Positions 11,241-23,409 of a stretch of DNA of 64,000 nt are shown one piece after another (position 1 is the first letter of the stretch; each line of letters begins with the position of its first letter). The stretch comes from Hydractinia symbiolongicarpus (Eukaryota > Cnidaria > Hydrozoa > Anthoathecata > Hydractiniidae). Location of the stretch: positions 32,453,851 to 32,517,850 of the forward strand of contig NC_079877.1 of the NCBI RefSeq assembly GCF_029227915.1, read 5' to 3'. The notes under the pieces are model-generated. The model had not been told where the DNA came from. It searched no databases and was given only the letters and a program-made list of their open reading frames with translations. The translations under genes were made by a program, and so were the position numbers.

Positions 11241-13900
11241 AGAGTTTTAGTGGTGAAAAAATAATTTAAAAAATCGTTCAGGAAATGAGTTTACTCCCTG
11301 GGTACTTTCTTTGTATACTTCTAGATATACGGGCCGAGTCAGGGATTTACGGTAAATCGCAGGTTTTCGTTTGCCGCCGATTAAACTTCTTTTATTCAGC
11401 GTCTCATCAAAAATGAAATAATTTTTGAAAACTACAAGTCTCATGCGTTATAGTGGTGAAAAAATAATTTAAAAAATCGTTCAGGAAATGAGTTTACTCC
11501 CTGGGTACTTTCTTTGTATACTTCTAGATATACGGGCTGAGTCAGGGATTTAGGGGAATTCGCGGGTTTTCGTTTGCCGGCGATTAAACTTCTTTTAATC
11601 AGCGTCTCATCAAAAATGAAATAATTTTTGAAAACTACAAGTCTCATGCGTTTTAGTGGTGAAAAAATAATTTAAAAAAACGTTCGGGAAATGAGTTTAC
11701 TCCTTGGGTACTTTCTTTGTATACTTTTGACCATACGGTTCGTGTCCGGGATTTAGGGGAAATCGTGGGTTTTCGTTTGCCGACGATTAAACTTCTTTTA
11801 TTCAGCGTCTCATCAAAAATGAAAACATTTTTGAAAACTACAAGTCTCATGCGTTTTAGTGGTGAAAAAATAATTTAAAAAATTGTTCAGGAAATGAGTT
11901 TACTCCCTGGGTACTTTCTTTGTATACTTCTGACTATACGGGCCGAGTCAGGGATTTACGGTAAATCGCAGGTTTTCGTTTGCCGCCGATTAAACTTCTT
12001 TTATTCAGCGTCTCATCAAAAATGAACACATTTTTGTAAACTACAATTCTCAAGAGTTTTAGTGGTGAAAAAATAATTTAAAAAATCGTTCAGGAGATGA
12101 GTTTACTCCCTGGGTACTTTCTTTGTATACTTCTAGATATACGGGCCGAGTCAGGGATTTACGGTAAATCGCAGGTTTTCGTTTGCCGCCGATTAAACTT
12201 CTTTTATTCAGCGTCTCATCAAAAATGAACACATTTTTGTAAACTACAATTCTCAAGAGTTTTAGTGGTGAAAAAATAATTTAAAAAATCGTTCAGGAAA
12301 TGAGTTTACTCCCTGGGTACTTTCTTTGTATACTTCTAGATATACGGGCCGAGTCAGGGATTTACGGTAAATCGCAGGTTTTCGTTTGCCGCCGATTAAA
12401 CTTCTTTTATTCAGCGTCTCATCAAAAATGAACACATTTTTGTAAACTACAATTCTCAAGTGTTTTAGTGCTGAAAAAATAATTTAAAAAATCGTTCCGG
12501 TAATGAGTTTAATCCCTGGTTACTTTCTTTGTATACTTCTGACTATACGGGCTGAGTCAGGGATTTAGGGGAATTCGCGGGTTTTCGTTTGCCGGCGATT
12601 AAACTTCTTTTATTCAGCGTCTCATCAAAAACGAACACATTTTTGTAAACTACAATTCTCAAGAGTTTTAGTGCTGAAAAAATAATTTAAAAAATCGTTC
12701 GGGAAATGAGTTTACTCCTTGGGTACTTTCTTTGTATACTTTTGACCATACGGTTCGTGTCCGGGATTTAGGGGAAATCGTGGGTTTTCGTTTGCCGACG
12801 ATTAAACTTCTTTTATTCAGCGTCTCATCAAAAATGAAAACATTTTTGAAAACTACAAGTCTCATGCGTTTTAGTGGTGAAAAAATAATTTAAAAAATTG
12901 TTCAGGAAATGAGTTTACTCCCTGGGTACTTTCTTTGTATACTTCTGACTATACGGGCCGAGTCAGGGATTTACGGTAAATCGCAGGTTTTCGTTTGCCG
13001 CCGATTAAACTTCTTTTATTCAGCGTCTCATCAAAAATGAACACATTTTTGTAAACTACAATTCTCAAGAGTTTTAGTGGTGAAAAAATAATTTAAAAAA
13101 TCGTTCAGGAAATGAGTTTACTCCCTGGGTACTTTCTTTGTATACTTCTAGATATACGGGCCGAGTCAGGGATTTACGGTAAATCGCAGGTTTTCGTTTG
13201 CCGCCGATTAAACTTCTTTTATTCAGCGTCTCATCAAAAATGAACACATTTTTGTAAACTACAATTCTCAAGAGTTTTAGTGCTGAAAAAATAATTTAAA
13301 AAATCGTTCCGGTAATGAGTTTAATCCCTGGTTACTTTCTTTGTATACTTCTGACTATACGGGCTGAGTCAGGGATTTAGGGGAATTCGCGGGTTTTCGT
13401 TTGCCGGCGATTAAACTTCTTTTATTCAGCGTCTCATCAAAAACGAACACATTTTTGTAAACTACAATTCTCAAGAGTTTTAGTGCTGAAAAAATAATTT
13501 AAAAAATCGTTCGGGAAATGAGTTTAATCCCTGGGTACTTTCTTTGTATACTTTTGACTATACGGGCTGAGTCAGGGATTTAGGGGAATTCGCGGGTTTT
13601 CGTTTGCCGGCGATTAAACTTCTTTTAATCAGCGTCTCATCAAAAATGAAATAATTTTTGAAAACTACAAGTCTCATGCGTTTTAGTGGTGAAAAAATAA
13701 TTTAAAAAAACGTTCGGGAAATGAGTTTACTCCTTGGGTACTTTCTTTGTATACTTTTGACCATACGGTTCGTGTCCGGGATTTAGGGGAAATCGTGGGT
13801 TTTCGTTTGCCGACGATTAAACTTCTTTTATTCAGCGTCTCATCAAAAATGAAAACATTTTTGAAAACTACAAGTCTCATGCGTTTTAGTGGTGAAAAAA
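11241..13900 (+). repeat. 5-mer HOR domain (~1,015 bp period)
   Basis: The diagnostic variant ACTTCTAGATATACGGG occurs near 11,318, 11,520, 12,130, 12,333 and 13,145 and was not noticed elsewhere in the window. Monomers with AATCGTGGGTTTTCG and CCATACGGTTCG recur near 11,653, 12,668 and 13,683, exactly 1,015 bases apart. A GTTCCGGTAATG with CTGGTTAC monomer appears near 12,493 and 13,308 (815 apart), so one CTAGATATACGGG monomer present twice in the first unit is single in the second. Two full units are visible. Confidence 0.75.
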
Positions 13901-14079
13901 TAATTTAAAAAATCGTTCGGGAAATGAGTTTACTCCCTGGGTACTTTCTTTGTATACTTTTGACTATACGGGCCGAGTCCGGGATTTACTGGAAATCGCG
14001 GGTTTTCGTTTGCCGGCGATTAAACTTCTTTTATTCAGCGTCTCATCAAAACTGAAAACATTTTTGAAAACTACATGTC

Positions 14080-14112
14080 TTCGGGGTTTTAGTGCTGCCA
14101 AAAAAATAATTT
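14080..14112 (+). repeat. Aberrant monomer segment
   Basis: The usual GTGCTGAAAAAATAATTT reads GTGCTGCCAAAAAAATAAT here, with an extra CC, and the preceding segment reads TGTCTTCGGGG. I did not notice this combination elsewhere, so it looks like a private mutation that has not spread. Confidence 0.6.
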
Positions 14113-14549
14113 AAAAAATCGTTCGGGAAATGAGTTTACTCCCTGGGTACTTTCTTTGTATACTTTTGACTATATGCGCCGAGTCCGGGATTTACGGGAA
14201 ATCGCGGTTTTTCGTTTGCCGGCGATTAAACTTCTTTTATTCAGCATCTCATCAAAAATGAAAACATTTTTAAAAACTACAAGACTCATGCGTTTTGGTG
14301 GTGAAAAGTTAATTTAAAAAATCGTGCGGAAAATGAGTTTACTCCCTGGGTACTTTCTTTATATACATTCAACTATACTGGCCAAGCCCGGGATTTACAG
14401 GAAATCGCGGGATTTCGTTTGCCGGCGATTAAACTCCTTTTATTCAGCGTCTCATCAAAAATGAAAACATTTTTGAACACTACAAGTGTCATGGGTTTTA
14501 GTGGTGAAAAAATAATTTAAAAAATCGTTCGGGAAATGAGTTTACTCCC

Positions 14550-15700
14550 TGGGTACTTTCTTTGTATACTTTTGACTATACGGGTCGTGACCAGGATTTT
14601 GGGGAAATCGCGTGTTTTCGTTTGCCGGCGATTAAACTTCTTTTATTCAGCGTCTCATCAAAAATGAAAACATTTTTGAAAACTACAAGTCTCATGCGTT
14701 TTACTGGTGAAAAAATAATTTAAAAAATCGTTCGGGAAATGAGTTTACTCCCTGGGTACTTTCTTTGTATACTTCTGACTATACGGGCCGAGTCAGGGAT
14801 TTACGGGAAATCGGAGGTTTTCGTTTGCCGCCAATTAAACTTCTTTTATTCAGCGTCTCATCAAAAATGAACACATTTTTGTAAACTACAAGTCTCAAGA
14901 ATTTTAGTGCTGAAAAAATAATTAAAAAATCGTTCTGGAAATGAGTTTAATCCCTGGGTACTTTCTTTGTATACTTCTGACTATACGGGCTGAGTCAGGG
15001 ATTTAGGGGAATTCGCGGGTTTTCGTTTGCCGGCGATTAAACTTCTTTTATTCAGCGTCTCATCAAAAATGAAAACATTTTTGAACACTACAAGTCTCAT
15101 GGGTTTTAGTGGTGAAAAAATAATTTAAAAATCGTTCGGGAAATGAGTTTACTCCCTGGGTACTTTCTTTGTATACTTTTGACCATACGGGTCGTGTCCG
15201 GGATTTAGGGGAAATCGCGGGTTTTCGTTTGCTGGCGATTAAACTTCTTTTATTCAGTGTCTCATCAAAAATAAAAATATTTTTGAAAACTACAAGTCTC
15301 ATGCGTTTTACTGGTGAAAAAATAATTTAAAAAATCGTTCGGGAAATGAGTTTACTCCCTGGGTACTTTCTTTGTATACTTTTGACTATATGCGCCGAGT
15401 CCGGGATTTACGGGAAATCGCGGGTTTTTGTTTGCCGGCGATTAAACTTCTTTTATTCAGCGTATCATCATAAATGAAAACATTTTTAAAAACTACAAGA
15501 CTCATGCGTTTTAGTGGTGAAAAATGAATTTATAAAATCGTGCGGCAAATGAGTTTACTCCCTGGGTACTTTCTTTATATACATTCAACTATACTGGCCA
15601 AGCCCGGGATTTACGGGAAATAGCGGGTTTTCGTTTGCCGGCGATTAAACTCCTTTTATTCAGCGTCTCATCAAAAATGAAAACATTTTTGAACACTGCA
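14550..15700 (+). repeat. 13-mer duplication, left copy (2,636-bp spacing)
   Basis: This segment and 17,190 to 18,330 share CGTGACCAGGATTTTGG (14,585 and 17,221), a monomer with AAAAATAATTAAAAAATCG and GTTCTGG, a one-base-short AATAATTTAAAAATCG monomer, GGGTTTTTGTTTGCC and GTGCGGCAAATGAG, all at 2,636 bases. Thirteen monomers make 2,639, so three bases have been lost within the unit. Confidence 0.75.
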
Positions 15701-17189
15701 AGTCTCATGGGTTTTGTGGTGAAAAAATAATTTAAAAAATCGTTCGGGAAATGAGTTTACTCCCTGGGTACTTTCTTTGTATACTTTTCACTATACGGGT
15801 CGTGGCCAGGATTTTGGGGAAATCGCGGGTTTTCGTTTGCCGGCGATTAAACTTCTTTTATTCAGCGTCTCATCAAAAATGAAAACATTTTTAAAAACTA
15901 CAAGTCTTATGCGTTTTAGTGGTGAAAAACTAATTTAAAAAATCGTTCGGGAAATGAGTTTACTCCTTGGGTACTTTCCTTGTATACTTTTGACCATACG
16001 GTTCGTCTCCGGGATTTAGGGGAAATTGCGGGTTTTCGTTTGCCGACGATTAAACTTCTTTTATTCAGCGTCTCATCAAAAATGTAAACATTTTTGAAAA
16101 CTACATGTCTCATGCGTTTTAGTGGTGAAAAAGTAATTTAAAAAATCGTTCGGGAAATGAGTTTACTTCCTGGGTACTTTCTTTGTATACTTTTGACCAT
16201 ACGGGTCGTGTCCGGGATTTAGGGGAAATCGCGGGTTTTCGTTTGCCGGCGATTAAACTTCTTTTATTCAGTGTCTCATCAAAAATGAAAATATTTTTGG
16301 AAACTACAAGTCTCATGAGTTTTACTGCTGAAAAAGTAATTTAAAAAATCGTTCGGGAAATGAGTTTACTTCCTGGGTACTCTCTTTGTATACTTTTGAC
16401 TATACGGGCCGAGTCCGGGATTTACGGGAAATTGCGGGTTTTCGTTTGCCTGCAATTAAACTTCTTTTATTCATCGTCTCATCAAAAATGAAACCATTTT
16501 TAAAAACTACAAGTCTCATGCGTTTTAGTGGTGAAAAAATAATTAAAAAAATCGTTCGGGAAATGAATTTACTTCCTGGGTACTTTCTTTGTATACTTTT
16601 GACCATACGGGCCGAGTCCGGGATTTACGGGAAATCGCGGGTTTTCGTTTGCCGGGGATTAAACTTCTTTTATTTAGCGTCTCATCAAAACTGAAAACAT
16701 TTTTGAAAACTACAAGTCTCATGCGTTTTAGTGGTGAAAAACCAATTTTAAAAATCGTTCGGGAAATGAGTTTACTCCCTGGGTACTTTCTTTGTATACT
16801 TTTGACCATACGGGTTGTTGCCAGGATTTTGGGGAAATCGCGGGTGTTCGTTTGCCGGCGTTTAAACTTCTTTTATTCAGCGTCTCATCAAAAAGGAAAA
16901 CATTTTTGAAAACTACAAGTCTCATGCGTTTTAGTGGTGAAAAAATAATTTAAAAAATCGTTCGGGAAATGAGTTTACTACCTGGGTACTTTCTTTGTAT
17001 ACATTTGACTATACGGGCTGAGTCAGGGATTTAGGGGAAATCGCGGGTTTTCATTTGCCGGCGATTAAACTTCTTTTATTCAGCGTCTCATCAAAAATGA
17101 AAACATTTTTGAAAACTTCAAGTCTCATGCGTTTTAGTGGTGAAACACTAATTTAAAAAATCGTTCGGGAAATGAGTTTACTCCCTAGG

Positions 17190-18330
17190 TACTTTCTTTG
17201 TATACTTTTGACTATACGGGTCGTGACCAGGATTTTGGGGAAATCGCGGGTTTTCGTTTGCCGGCGATTAAACTTCTTTTATTCAGCGTCTCATCAAAAA
17301 TGAAAACATTTTTGAAAACTACAAGTCTCATACGTTTTACTGGTGAAAAAATAATTTAAAAAATCGTTTGGGAAATGATTTTACTCCCTGGGTACTTTCT
17401 TTGTATACTTCTGACTATACGGGCCGAGTCAGGGATTTACGGGAAATCGCAGGTTTTCGTTTGCCGCCGATTAAACTTCTTTTATTCAGCGTCTCATCAA
17501 AAATGAACACATTTTTGTAAACTACAAGTCTCAACAGTTTTAGTGCTGAAAAAATAATTAAAAAATCGTTCTGGAAATGAGTTTAATCCCTGGGTACTTT
17601 CTTTGTATACTTCTGACTATACGGGCTGAGTCAGGGATTTAGGGGAATTCGCGGGTTTTCGTTTGCCGGCGATTAAACTTCTTTTATTCAGCGTCTCATC
17701 AAAAATGAAAACATTTTTGAACACTACAAGTCACATGGGTTTTAGTGGTGAAAAAATAATTTAAAAATCGTTCGGGAAATGAGTTTACTCCCTGGGTATT
17801 TTCTTTGAATACTTTTGACCATACGGGTCGTGTCCGGGATTTAGGGGAAATCGCGGGTTTTCGTTTGCCGGCGATTAAACTTCTTTTAATCAGTGTCTCA
17901 TCAAAAATAAAAATATTTTTGAAAACTACAAGTCTCATGCGTTTTACTGGTGAAAAAATAATTTAAAAAATCGTTCGGGAAATGAGTTTACTCCCTGGGT
18001 ACTTTCTTTGTATACTTTTGACTATATGCGCCGAGTCCGGGATTTACGGGAAATCGCGGGTTTTTGTTTGCCGGCGATTAAACTTTTTTTATTCAGCGTA
18101 TCATCAAAAATGAAAACATTTTTAAAAACTACAAGACTCATGGGTTTTAGTGGTGAAAAATTAATTTCAAAAATCGTGCGGCAAATGAGTTTACTCCCTG
18201 GGTACTTTCTTTATATACATTCGACTATACTGGCCAAGCCCGGGATTTACGGGAAATCGCGGGTTTTCGTTTGCCGGCGATTAATCTCCTTTTATTCAGC
18301 GTCTCATCAAAAATGAAAACATTTTTGAAC
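17190..18330 (+). repeat. 13-mer duplication, right copy
   Basis: It matches the left copy in order. It differs by CTCAACAG for CTCAAGAATT, and by GTCACATGGG. The piece beyond the match in the left copy (15,780 to 16,110, with TTTTCACTATACGGG) reappears instead near 19,220 to 19,560 at about 3,449 bases, because a 4-mer duplication has been inserted in between. Confidence 0.7.
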
Positions 18331-19220
18331 ACTGCAAGTCTCATGGGTTTTAGTGGTGAAAAAATAATTTAAAAAATCGTTCGGGAAATGAGTTTACTCC
18401 CTGGGTACTTTCTTTGTATACTTTTGATATATACGGGCCGAGTCCGGAATTTACGGGAAATCGCTGGTTTTCGTTTGCCGGCGATTAGACTCCTTTTATT
18501 CAGCGTCTCATCAAAAATGAAAACATTTTTGAACACTACAAGTCTCATGGGTTTTAGTGGTGAAAAAATAATTTAAAAATCGTTCGGGAAATGAGTTTAC
18601 TCCCTGGGTACTTTCTTTTTATACTTTTGACCATACGGGTCGTGTCCGGGATTTAGGGGAAATCGTGGGTTTTCGTTTGCCGGCGATTAAACTTCTTTTA
18701 ATCAGTGTCTCGTCAAAAATAAAAATATTTTTGAAAACTACAAGTCTCATGCGTTTTACTGGTGAAAAAATAATTTAAAAAATCGTTCGGGAAATGAGTT
18801 TACTCCCTGGGTACTTTCTTTGTATACTTTTGACTATATGCGCCGAGTCCGGGATTTACGGGAAATCGCGGGTTTTTGTTTGCCGGCGATTAAACTTTTT
18901 TTATTCAGCGTATCATCAAAAATGAAAACATTTTTAAAAACTACAAGACTCATGAGTTTTAGTGGTGAAAAATTAATTTCAAAAATCGTGCGGCAAATGA
19001 GTTTACTCCCTGGGTACTTTCTTTATATACATTCGACTATACTGGCCAAGCCCGGGATTTACGGGAAATCGCGGGTTTTCGTTTGCCGGCGATTAAACTC
19101 CTTTTATTCAGCGTCTCATCAAAAATGAAAACATTTTTGAACACTGCAAGTCTCATGGGTTTTAGTGGTGAAAAAATAATTTAAAAAAATCGTTCGGGAA
19201 ATGAGTTTACTCCCTGGGTA
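17695..19220 (+). repeat. 4-mer duplication (812-bp period)
   Basis: Four monomers from about 17,695 to 18,505 are repeated from 18,506 to about 19,220. Shared markers are the short AATAATTTAAAAATCG, TTAAACTTTTTTTATTCAGCG, AGCGTATCATC and GTGCGGCAAATG. The second copy ends when TTTTGATATATACGGG is replaced by TTTTCACTATACGGG. This insertion explains the change from 2,636 to 3,449 in the spacing of the surrounding 13-mer duplication. Confidence 0.75.
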
Positions 19221-19759
19221 CTTTCTTTTTATACTTTTCACTATACGGGTCGTGGCCAGGATTTTGGGGAAATCGCGGGTTTTCGTTTGCCGGCGATTAA
19301 ACTTCTTTTATTCAGCGTCTCATCAAAAATGAAAACATTTTTAAAAACTACAAGTCTCATGCGTTTTAGTGGTGCAAAACTAATTTAAAAAATCGTTCGG
19401 GAAATGAGTTTACTCCTTGGGTACTTTCCTTGTATAATTTTGACCATACGGTTCGTCTCCGGGATTTAGGGGAAAACGCGGGTTTTCGTTTGCCGACGAT
19501 TAAACTTCTTTTATTCAGCGTCTCATCAAAAATGTAAACATTTTTGAAAACTACAAGTCTCATGCGTTTTAGTGGTGAAAAAATAATTTAAAAAATCGTT
19601 CGGGAAATGAGTTTACTACCTGGGTACTTTCTTTGTATACTTTTGACTATACGGGCTGAGTCAGGGATTTACGGGAAATCGCAGGTTTTCGTTTGCCACC
19701 GATTAAACTTCTTTTATTCAGCGTCTCATCAAAAAGGATAACATTTTTGAAAACTACAA

Positions 19760-21790
19760 GTCTCATGCGTTTTAGTGGTGAAAAAATAATTTAAAAAATC
19801 GTTCGGGAAATGAGTTTACTACCTGGGTACTTTCTTTGTATACATTTGACTATACGGGCTGAGTCAGGGATTTAGGGGAAATCGCGGGTTTTCATTTGCC
19901 GGCGATTAAACTTCTTTTATTCAGCGTCTCATCAAAAATGAAAACATTTTTGAAAACTACAAGTCTCATGCGTTTTAGTGGTGAAATACTAATTTAAAAA
20001 ATCGTTCGGGAAATGAGTTTACTCCCTAGGTACTTTCTTTGTATACTTTTGACCATACCGGTCGTGTCCGGGATTTAGGGGAAATCACGGGTTTTCGTTT
20101 GCCGCCGATTAAACTTCTTTTCTTCAGCGTCTCATCAAAAATGAAAACATTTTTGAAAACTAAAAGTCTCATGCGTTTTACTGGTAAAAAATAATTTAAA
20201 AAATCGTTCGGGAAATGAGTTTACTCCCTGGGTACTTTCTTTGTATACTTCTGACTATACGGCCCGAGTCAGGGATTTACGGGAAATCGCAGGTTTTCGT
20301 TTCCACCGATTAAACTTCTTTTATTCAGCGTCTCATCAAAAAGGAAAACATTTTTGAAAACTACAAGTCTCATGCGTTTTAGTGGTGAAAAAATAATTTA
20401 AAAAATCGTTCGGTAAATGAGTTTACTACCTGGGTACTTTCTTTGTATACTTTTGACTATACGGGCTGAGTCAGGGATTTAGGGGAAATCGCGGGTTTTC
20501 GTTTGCCGGCGATTAAACTTCTTTTATTCAGCGTCTCATCAAAAATGAAAACATTTTTGAAAACTACAAATCTCATGCGTTTTATTGCTGAAAAAATAAT
20601 TTAAAAAATCGTTCAAGAAATGAGTTTAATCCCTGGGTACTTTCTTTGTATACTTCTGACTATGCGGGCTGAGTCAGGGATTTAGGGGAAATCGCGGGTT
20701 TTCGTTTGCCGGCGATTAAACTTCTTTTATTCAGCGTCTCATCAAAAATGAAAACATTTTTGAAAACTACAAGTCTCATGCGTTTTAGTGGTGAAAAAAT
20801 AATTTAAAAAAATCGTTCGGGAAACGAGTTTACTCCCTGGGTACTTTCTTTGTATATTTTTGACTATACGGGCCGAGTCCGGGATTTACTGGAAATCGCG
20901 GGTTTTCGTTTGCCGGCGATTAAACTTCTTTTATTCAGCGTCTCATCAAAACTGAAAACATTTTTGAAAACTACATGTCTCCTGCGTTTTAGTGCTGAAA
21001 AAATAATTTAAAAAATCGTTCGGGAAATGAGTTTACTCCCTGGGTACTTTCTTTGTATACTTTTGACTATATGCGCCGAGTCCGGGATTTACGGGAAATC
21101 GCGGGTTTTCGTTTGACGGCGATTAAACTTCTTTTATTCAGCGTCTCATAAAAAATGAAAACATTTTTGAAAACTACAAGTCTCATGCGTTTTAGTGGTG
21201 AAATACTAATTTAAAAAATCGTTCGGGAAATGAGTTTACTCCCTAGGTACTTTCTTTGTATACTTTTGACCATACCGGTCGTGTCCGGGATTTAGGGGAA
21301 ATCACAGGTCTTCGTTTGCCGCCGATTAAACTTCTTTTCTTCAGCGTCTCATCAAAAATGAAAACATTTTTGAAAACTAAAAGTCTCATGCGTTTTACTG
21401 GTGAAAAAATAAGAAAATAAGAAATCGTTCGGGAAATGAGTTTACTCCCTAGGTACTTTCTTTGTATACTTTTGACCATACCGGTCGTGTCCGGGATTTA
21501 GGGGAAATCACGGGTCTTCGTTTGCCGCCGATTAAACTTCTTTTCTTCAGCGTCTCATCAAAAATGAAAACATTTTTGAAAACTAAAAGTCTCATGCGTT
21601 TTACTGGTGAAAAAATAATTTAAAAAATCGTTCGGGAAATGAGTTTACTCCCTGGGTACTTTCTTTGTATACTTCTGACTATACGGGCCGAGTCAGGGAT
21701 TTACGGGAAATCGCAGGTTTTCGTTTGCCACCGATTAAACTTCTTTTATTCAGCGTCTCATCAAAAAGGAAAACATTTTTGAAAACTACA
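19760..21790 (+). repeat. 10-mer HOR, copy 1 (~2,032 bp)
   Basis: It is marked by CATACCGGTCGTGTCC, CTTCTTTTCTTCAGCG, TCAAAAAGGAAAAC, TTTACTACCTGGG, GTGAAATACTAATTT and the short TTCGTTTCCACCG monomer. GTGAAATACT at 19,981 recurs at 22,013 and TTCCACCG at 20,301 recurs at 22,334. The one-base change in spacing comes from a missing G in GGTAAAAAATAATT near 20,183. Confidence 0.75.
21395..21425 (+). repeat. Private microduplication in one monomer
   Basis: The usual GAAAAAATAATTTAAAAAATCG reads GAAAAAATAAGAAAATAAG then AAATCG, three bases longer. The motif ATAAGAAA is partly repeated, as expected of replication slippage. It lies within the two adjacent CATACCGGTCG monomers near 21,270 and 21,476, and its absence from the other copy of the 10-mer dates it after that duplication. 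Confidence 0.7.
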
Positions 21791-22770
21791 AGTCTCATGC
21801 GTTTTAGTGGTGAAAAAATAATTTAAAAAATCGTTCGGGAAATGAGTTTACTACCTGGGTACTTTCTTTGTATACTTTTGACTATACGGGCTGAGTCAGG
21901 GATTTAGGGGAAATCGCGGGTTTTCATTTGCCGGCGATTAAACTTCTTTTATTCAGCGTCTCATCAAAAATGAAAACATTTTTGAAAACTACAAGTCTCA
22001 TGCGTTTTAGTGGTGAAATACTAATTTAAAAAATCGTTCGGGAAATGAGTTTACTCCCTAGGTACTTTCTTTGTATACTTTTGACCATACCGGTCGTGTC
22101 CGGGATTTAGGGGAAATCACGGGTTTTCGTTTGCCGCCGATTAAACTTCTTTTCTTCAGCGTCTCATCAAAAATGAAAACATTTTTGAAAACTAAAAGTC
22201 TCATGCGTTTTACTGGTGAAAAAATAATTTAAAAAATCGTTCGGGAAATGAGTTTACTCCCTGGGTACTTTCTTTGTATACTTCTGACTATACGGGCCGA
22301 GTCAGGGATTTACGGGAAATCGCAGGTTTTCGTTTCCACCGATTAAACTTCTTTTATTCAGCGTCTCATCAAAAAGGAAAACATTTTTGAAAACTACAAG
22401 TCTCATGCGTTTTAGTGGTGAAAAAATAATTTAAAAAATCGTTCGGTAAATGAGTTTACTACCTGGGTACTTTCTTTGTATACTTTTGACTATACGGGCT
22501 GAGTCAGGGATTTAGGGGAAATCGCGGGTTTTCGTTTGCCGGCGATTAAACTTCTTTTATTCAGCGTCTCATCAAAAATGAAAACATTTTTGAAAACTAC
22601 AAATCTCATGCGTTTTATTGCTGAAAAAATAATTTAAAAAATCGTTCGGGAAATGAGTTTAATCCCTGGGTACTTTCTTTGTATACTTCTGACTATACGG
22701 GCTGAGTCAGGGATTTAGGGGAAATCGCGGGTTTTCGTTTGCCGGCGATTAAACTTCTTTTATTCAGCGT
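21791..22770 (+). repeat. 10-mer HOR, copy 2 (partial)
   Basis: Copy 2 follows copy 1 monomer by monomer through GTTCGGTAAATGAG (22,441) and the CAAATCTCATGCGTTTTATTG monomer near 22,600. Just beyond, copy 2 goes directly to CAAAACTGAAAACATT where copy 1 has one more monomer. About half the unit is represented. Confidence 0.7.
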
Positions 22771-23409
22771 CTCATCAAAACTGAAAACATTTTTGAAAAC
22801 TACATGTCTCCTGCGTTTTAGTGCTGAAAAAATAATTTAAAAAATCGTTCGGGAAATGAGTTTACTCCCTGGGTACTTTCTTTGTATACTTTTGACTATA
22901 TGCGCCGAGTCCGGGATTTACGGGAAATCGCGGGTTTTCGTTTGACGGCGATTAAACTTCTTTTATTCAGCGTCTCATCAAAAATGAAAACATTTTTAAA
23001 AACTACAAGACTCATGCGTTTTAGTGGTGAAAAATTAATTTAAAAAATTGTGCGGGAAATTAGTTTACTCCTTGGGTACTTTCTTTATATACATTCGACT
23101 ATACTGGCTAAGCCCGGGATTTACGGGAAATCGCGGGATTTGGTTTGCCGGCGATTAAACTCCTTTTATTCAGCGTCTCATCAAAAATGAAAACATTTTT
23201 GAACACTACAAGTCTCATGGGTTTTAGTGGTGAAAAAATAATTTAAAAAATCCTTCGGGAAATGAGTTTACTCCCTGGGTACTTTCTTTGTATACTTTTG
23301 ACTATACGGGTCGTGGCCAGGATTTTGGGGAAATCGCGGGTTTTCGTTTGCCGGCGATTAAACTTCTTTTATTCAGCGTCTCATCAAAATTGAAAACATT
23401 TTTGAAAAC

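Noticed and set aside
15063-15302. Recurrent reverse-strand frames of 65-79 codons with a shared Lys/Arg-rich sequence
   Set aside because: Conservation follows the DNA repeat, not the protein: the frame is broken in many equally conserved monomers, and substitutions show no preference for silent sites in the examples I compared.
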